9,146 nucleotides of DNA from Oscillospiraceae bacterium (GTDB lineage: Bacteria > Bacillota > Clostridia > Oscillospirales > Acutalibacteraceae), in NCBI GenBank assembly GCA_029013165.1, contig JAQXMV010000193.1:1-9146 (forward strand), read 5' to 3'. The position numbers were made by a program, and so were the translations under genes. Below, piece by piece: positions 6,798 to 9,146 of the stretch; within the stretch, counting starts at the first letter, position 1, and every line of letters begins with the position of its first letter. A model generated the notes under the pieces. It was not told where the DNA came from, searched no databases, and worked only from the letters and a program-made list of their open reading frames with translations.

Positions 6798-8480
6798 TCA
6801 GACCCCTTTCTCGGTTATGATATCATCTATGGAGCCTCCGGGAGGAAGCATGGGCAGAACGAACTCGTCCTTGTCGATGATCACCTCAATGATATTGGTA
6901 CCCTTGGCGTTCACGGCAGCTTTCAGTGCGTCTGAAAGTCCCCTTTCATCGGTAACTCTGACGCCCTCGGCGCCGAAAGCCTCGGCCAACTTGACGAAAT
7001 CTGTTTTTCTCTCTAAAACTGTGTTGGAATAGTGCTTATGAAAGAACAGCGTCTGCCACTGACGAACCATACCCAGCACACCGTTATTAATCAGGACCAC
7101 GGTGATAGGCAGATCATAGGTAACAGCCGTGGCAAGCTCATTGAGATTCATACCGAAAGAACCGTCACCGGTAACGAGAATGGTTCTTTCCGAGCAGCCG
7201 ATGGCTGCGCCGATGGCCGCGCCGAGGCCATAACCCATGGTACCCAGACCGCCGGAGGAAATAAAGGTTCTGTTTCTGGTGAACTTGAGATACTGTGCCG
7301 CCCACATCTGATGCTGGCCGACATCGGTGGCAACGACGGTATTTTCTTTCTTGATGTCATTGATCGCATCGAAAATCTTCTCGGGCGTCAGGGTATGGCC
7401 ATTGGCCTTTCGCGCTTTTTCGGCAATGGCTTTTTCTTCTGCACGCAGACGGCTGATTTCATTCTGCCACTGCGGCAGTTTTCTTTCGGAGAGCTTATCG
7501 GTGATTCTTCTCAGCGTATCGCCGATATCGCCGCTGATACCGAGATCTACACTGATGTTTTTATTGATCTCCGAGGGGTCAATATCTATATGAATAATAC
7601 GGGTGTTTTTGGCATACTTGGCGGTGTTGCCCGTCGCTCTTTCACTGAAACGCACACCCACACCGATGATCAGGTCGGCTTCTTTGTTGGCCATGGAGGA
7701 GGCATAATGTCCGTGCATACCCTGCATTCCGAGGAATCGTTCAGCGTCACTCGGCACAGCGGAAAGGCCCATGAAAGAGGAGCCGATAACAGCATCGGTT
7801 TTTTCGGTCAGCTTCATGATCTCTTCACCGAGATCCCGTCCTGCTACGCCGCCGCCGATATATATGTAGGGTCTTTCACTCTTCCGAATCAGTTCCACTG
7901 CCTGGTCGATGTACTTTTCTTTGGCCTTTTTTTCTTCAAAAGGACTGACCGCCTGACCGACATGAAAATCGGTGACCGCCTGCTGAACATCCTTGGGAAT
8001 ATCCACAAGCACCGGACCGGGTCTGCCGCTTTTGGCAATGCGGAAAGCCTCACGAATGGTATCGGCCAGATCGTCAACATCATTGACAAAATAATTATGT
8101 TTGGTGATGGGCAGGGTAATTCCCGTAATGTCAACCTCCTGAAAGCTGTCTCTGCCGATCATGCTACAGGGAACATTGCCGGTGATGGCAACCATGGGAA
8201 CAGAATCAAGCATAGCCGTTGCAATACCCGTAACCAGGTTAGTCGCACCCGGTCCTGAGGTGGCAATCACAACGCCCACCTTTCCCGTGGCTCTGGCGTA
8301 TCCGTCGGCGGCGTGGGCTGCGCCCTGCTCATGAGCCGTGAGTATGTGCCTCAATCTATCCTGTGCCTGATAAAGCTCATCGTAAATATTCACAACCTGA
8401 CCGCCGGGATAACCGAAAACATCGGTGACACCCTGTTCGACCAGCGTCTCGATGAGTATTTGCGAACCTGTAAGTTTCAT
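6798..8480 (-). CDS. ilvB: Acetolactate synthase catalytic (large) subunit
   Basis: 560 residues, full length for the biosynthetic anabolic type. It condenses pyruvate with pyruvate or 2-oxobutyrate using thiamine diphosphate, Mg and FAD. The N-terminal TPP-binding domain (about 1-165) has the catalytic Glu51 in TAHEQGAAHAADGYARATG and the ATSGPGATN and IGRDSFQEVD motifs. The central FAD-associated domain (about 190-330) includes GMQGMHGHYAS and ERATGNTAKYA. The C-terminal TPP domain (about 365-545) has the GDGSF...NN cofactor motif (438-466) and VRQWQTLF (472-479). AAAGGAAG lies about 10 nt before the ATG at 8480. First gene of ilvB-ilvN-ilvC. The linked small subunit and FAD-type motifs argue against a catabolic AlsS. 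Confidence 0.98.
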   Translation of the reverse strand: MKLTGSQILIETLVEQGVTDVFGYPGGQVVNIYDELYQAQDRLRHILTAHEQGAAHAADGYARATGKVGVVIATSGPGATNLVTGIATAMLDSVPMVAITGNVPCSMIGRDSFQEVDITGITLPITKHNYFVNDVDDLADTIREAFRIAKSGRPGPVLVDIPKDVQQAVTDFHVGQAVSPFEEKKAKEKYIDQAVELIRKSERPYIYIGGGVAGRDLGEEIMKLTEKTDAVIGSSFMGLSAVPSDAERFLGMQGMHGHYASSMANKEADLIIGVGVRFSERATGNTAKYAKNTRIIHIDIDPSEINKNISVDLGISGDIGDTLRRITDKLSERKLPQWQNEISRLRAEEKAIAEKARKANGHTLTPEKIFDAINDIKKENTVVATDVGQHQMWAAQYLKFTRNRTFISSGGLGTMGYGLGAAIGAAIGCSERTILVTGDGSFGMNLNELATAVTYDLPITVVLINNGVLGMVRQWQTLFFHKHYSNTVLERKTDFVKLAEAFGAEGVRVTDERGLSDALKAAVNAKGTNIIEVIIDKDEFVLPMLPPGGSIDDIITEKGV

Positions 8481-8499
8481 TGTATTAGGACTTCCTTTA

Positions 8500-8521
8500 A
8501 ATTAATAGTAATTGATTAATT
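8500..8521. promoter_or_regulatory. AT-rich dyad at the ilvB transcription start, possible operator
   Basis: AATTAAT (8500-8506) and ATTAATT (8515-8521) form a 7-bp inverted repeat with an 8-bp spacer. It covers the inner end of the -10 box and the predicted start site, where a repressor would block initiation. It does not match a binding motif I can name, and the sequence is low-complexity. Confidence 0.3.
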
Positions 8522-8547
8522 ATATCACGCCTAAAAGAGTGTGTCAA
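8519..8547 (-). promoter_or_regulatory. ilvB: Consensus extended -10 promoter of the ilvBNC operon
   Basis: On the minus strand TTGACA (8547-8542), exactly 17 bp, then TATAAT (8524-8519), preceded by TGA so that the extended -10 TGnTATAAT is also complete. Both hexamers are perfect. The transcription start is expected near 8512, leaving a leader of only about 30 nt. There is therefore no room for a T-box or leader-peptide attenuator between this promoter and ilvB. Confidence 0.93.
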
Positions 8548-8726
8548 TGAAATAAAGAAAATATTTTAAGGGTTTAAAGCAGGAAAGTTGGACTTGGCGA
8601 AATCCGGAAAAGCGATATAAAGGAAAGGTTTTTATACATTTTACAGATCTATTTTATGGAACGGTGCGCCTGCTGCGTGTCGGTTAGGTCGGAGGTAAAA
8701 GGAAAAGGTGGCGGCTATGGGAGGGG

Positions 8727-8909
8727 GCGGCCCCGGGCAGCGCAGGTTGTGCGCCGCAACCGTAAAGCGCCCGCAAGGGCGCTTCACGGTCACTGAGCCT
8801 TCGGCTCAGTGCCGGGGCCGCATTGGCGCGCGCTTTCGCGCGCCATGCCCGCCGCGACCGCGACAGGTATCGCGGGCTACCTCCCTCGCTCCGGCGGCTT
8901 CGCCGCCGG
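8727..8909. other. GC-rich nested hairpin element (structured RNA or dispersed repeat)
   Basis: A 10-bp perfect long-range stem, GCGGCCCCGG (8727-8736) with CCGGGGCCGC (8812-8821), closes a multibranch loop. It holds a 13-bp hairpin with GCAA loop (8759-8790, one A-C mismatch) and a 9-bp perfect hairpin with TTC loop (8791-8811) that directly abuts both neighbours. Two mutually exclusive 5-bp helices (8740-8754, or 8745-8761) lie at the left. Three more hairpins follow: 9-bp 8824-8845 (CTTT loop), 6-bp 8858-8875, and 8-bp 8891-8909 (TTC loop). Nearly every base from 8759 to 8845 is paired. Strand is undecided: GCAA is a GNRA loop on the plus strand, whereas GAAA and GAA loops appear on the minus strand. 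I do not recognise a named RNA family. Confidence 0.6.
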
Positions 8910-8944
8910 GCTTACCACTTCCCCATTTCCACAGTCAAAAAAAA
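8902..8944. repeat. Right-hand copy of the motif also seen at the left window edge
   Basis: GCCGCCGGGC (8902-8911), 4 nt, CACTT (8916-8920), pyrimidine-rich tract, eight A (8937-8944). It aligns with 1-43 with a single-base offset. It forms the 3' arm and outer flank of the last hairpin of the GC-rich element, so it probably marks one border of that element. Confidence 0.4.
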
Positions 8945-9006
8945 CGAAAGCACCAACAAACCCAATAAAGCGAATATCTAACCTCGCACACCTCCCAAAA
9001 AGCGCC

Positions 9007-9044
9007 AAAAAGACGAGGGGTGCGAAGCGGTGGGCCCCCTCGTC
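9007..9044 (-). terminator. Terminator-like hairpin on the minus strand
   Basis: Perfect 9-bp stem GACGAGGGG (9012-9020) / CCCCTCGTC (9036-9044), 15-nt loop, followed on the minus strand by TTTTT (9011-9007). It would end a minus-strand transcript entering from beyond 9146. No gene for it is visible in the 100 bp available. Confidence 0.5.
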
Positions 9045-9146
9045 ACCGAAAGAACAAGGGCGCCAAAAAGGCAACCACATAAAACACCCGACTGTCGTTG
9101 AACCGCGCAGAGCGACTGTATTTTCGCCGATGAAAGGTTGCGTAAC

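Larger units (their letters stand above)
8548..9146. other. Non-coding stretch upstream of the ilv operon
   Basis: About 600 bp with no gene I can support. 8548-8660 is AT-rich and featureless apart from a weak plus-strand promoter-like pair, TTGGCG (8594-8599) and TATAAA (8616-8621), 16 bp apart. 8663-8935 turns abruptly GC-rich, with purine-rich sequence on the left (8690-8726), pyrimidine-rich on the right (8880-8930), and stacked hairpins between. 8936-9146 is A-rich with a terminator-like hairpin at 9007-9044 and an 11-bp direct repeat GCGCCAAAAAG (9002-9012 and 9060-9070). Open frames here run through the hairpins and show no domain or convincing ribosome site. Confidence 0.7.

Noticed and set aside
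7032..8258. Long plus-strand open frame of 408 codons inside ilvB
   Set aside because: It lies antisense to a full-length, motif-complete ilvB. The encoded sequence shows no domain and reflects the codon bias of the opposite strand.
8481..8660. T-box or leader-peptide attenuator upstream of ilvB
   Set aside because: The consensus promoter lies only about 40-65 nt before the start codon. No T-box sequence, terminator hairpin or branched-chain-rich leader peptide lies between.
8740..8911. CRISPR array or tRNA cluster in the GC-rich block
   Set aside because: The hairpins differ from each other and there is no constant repeat/spacer unit. No cloverleaf with tRNA consensus (GGTTCRA T-arm, CCA end) can be drawn.
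8708..8968. Plus-strand open frame of 86 codons through the hairpin element
   Set aside because: Low-complexity Arg/Pro/Gly/Ala product with no domain. The frame merely reads through the paired stems, and the DNA is better explained by structure than by protein.
8877..9146. Minus-strand frame open from the right edge to 8877
   Set aside because: It runs through the terminator-like hairpin at 9007-9044 and into the GC-rich element, and matches nothing I recognise. A partial real gene ending here cannot be excluded but is not supported.

Overview
The window looks like chromosomal DNA of an anaerobic, moderate-GC Clostridia-type Firmicute, possibly an Oscillospiraceae/Ruminococcaceae-like gut bacterium. 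This is an inference. It rests on strong AGGAGG-type ribosome sites, SigA-like promoters, the type of ECF sigma/membrane-partner pair, and the sequence character of the ilv genes. No 16S rRNA or other taxonomic marker is present.

Layout from left to right. (a) 1-108: the intrinsic terminator of the first gene, next to a short stretch that resembles part of the GC-rich element at the far right. (b) 109-1614, minus strand: an orphan 2-oxoacid-dehydrogenase-type acyltransferase (E2 catalytic domain only) and a half-size EamA/DMT membrane transporter, each with a plausible promoter of its own. (c) 1615-1797: a divergent promoter region. (d) 1798-2895, plus strand: a secreted or membrane-anchored Ntn hydrolase of the choloylglycine hydrolase/C45 type, followed by a hairpin between convergent genes. 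(e) 3042-5082, minus strand: an ECF sigma factor overlapping by 8 nt a large membrane protein that is probably its anti-sigma or sensor partner. (f) 5185-8547, minus strand: a complete ilvB-ilvN-ilvC operon for the shared first two steps of branched-chain amino acid synthesis. It runs from a consensus extended -10 promoter to a strong intrinsic terminator. (g) 8548-9146: about 600 bp with no convincing gene. It holds a very GC-rich block of nested, nearly perfect hairpins and, to its right, a minus-strand terminator-like hairpin.

The ilv genes form one pathway unit. IlvB with IlvN makes acetolactate or acetohydroxybutyrate under valine feedback, and IlvC isomerises and reduces the product. 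The sigma/anti-sigma pair is a separate transcription unit downstream of the ilv terminator. The hydrolase, transporter and E2-like genes look independent.

The least explained part is the structured block at 8727-8909, together with the partial look-alike at 1-43. Best guesses are a dispersed intergenic repeat or a structured RNA; the sequence alone does not decide. Everything else is recognisable housekeeping or accessory metabolism.
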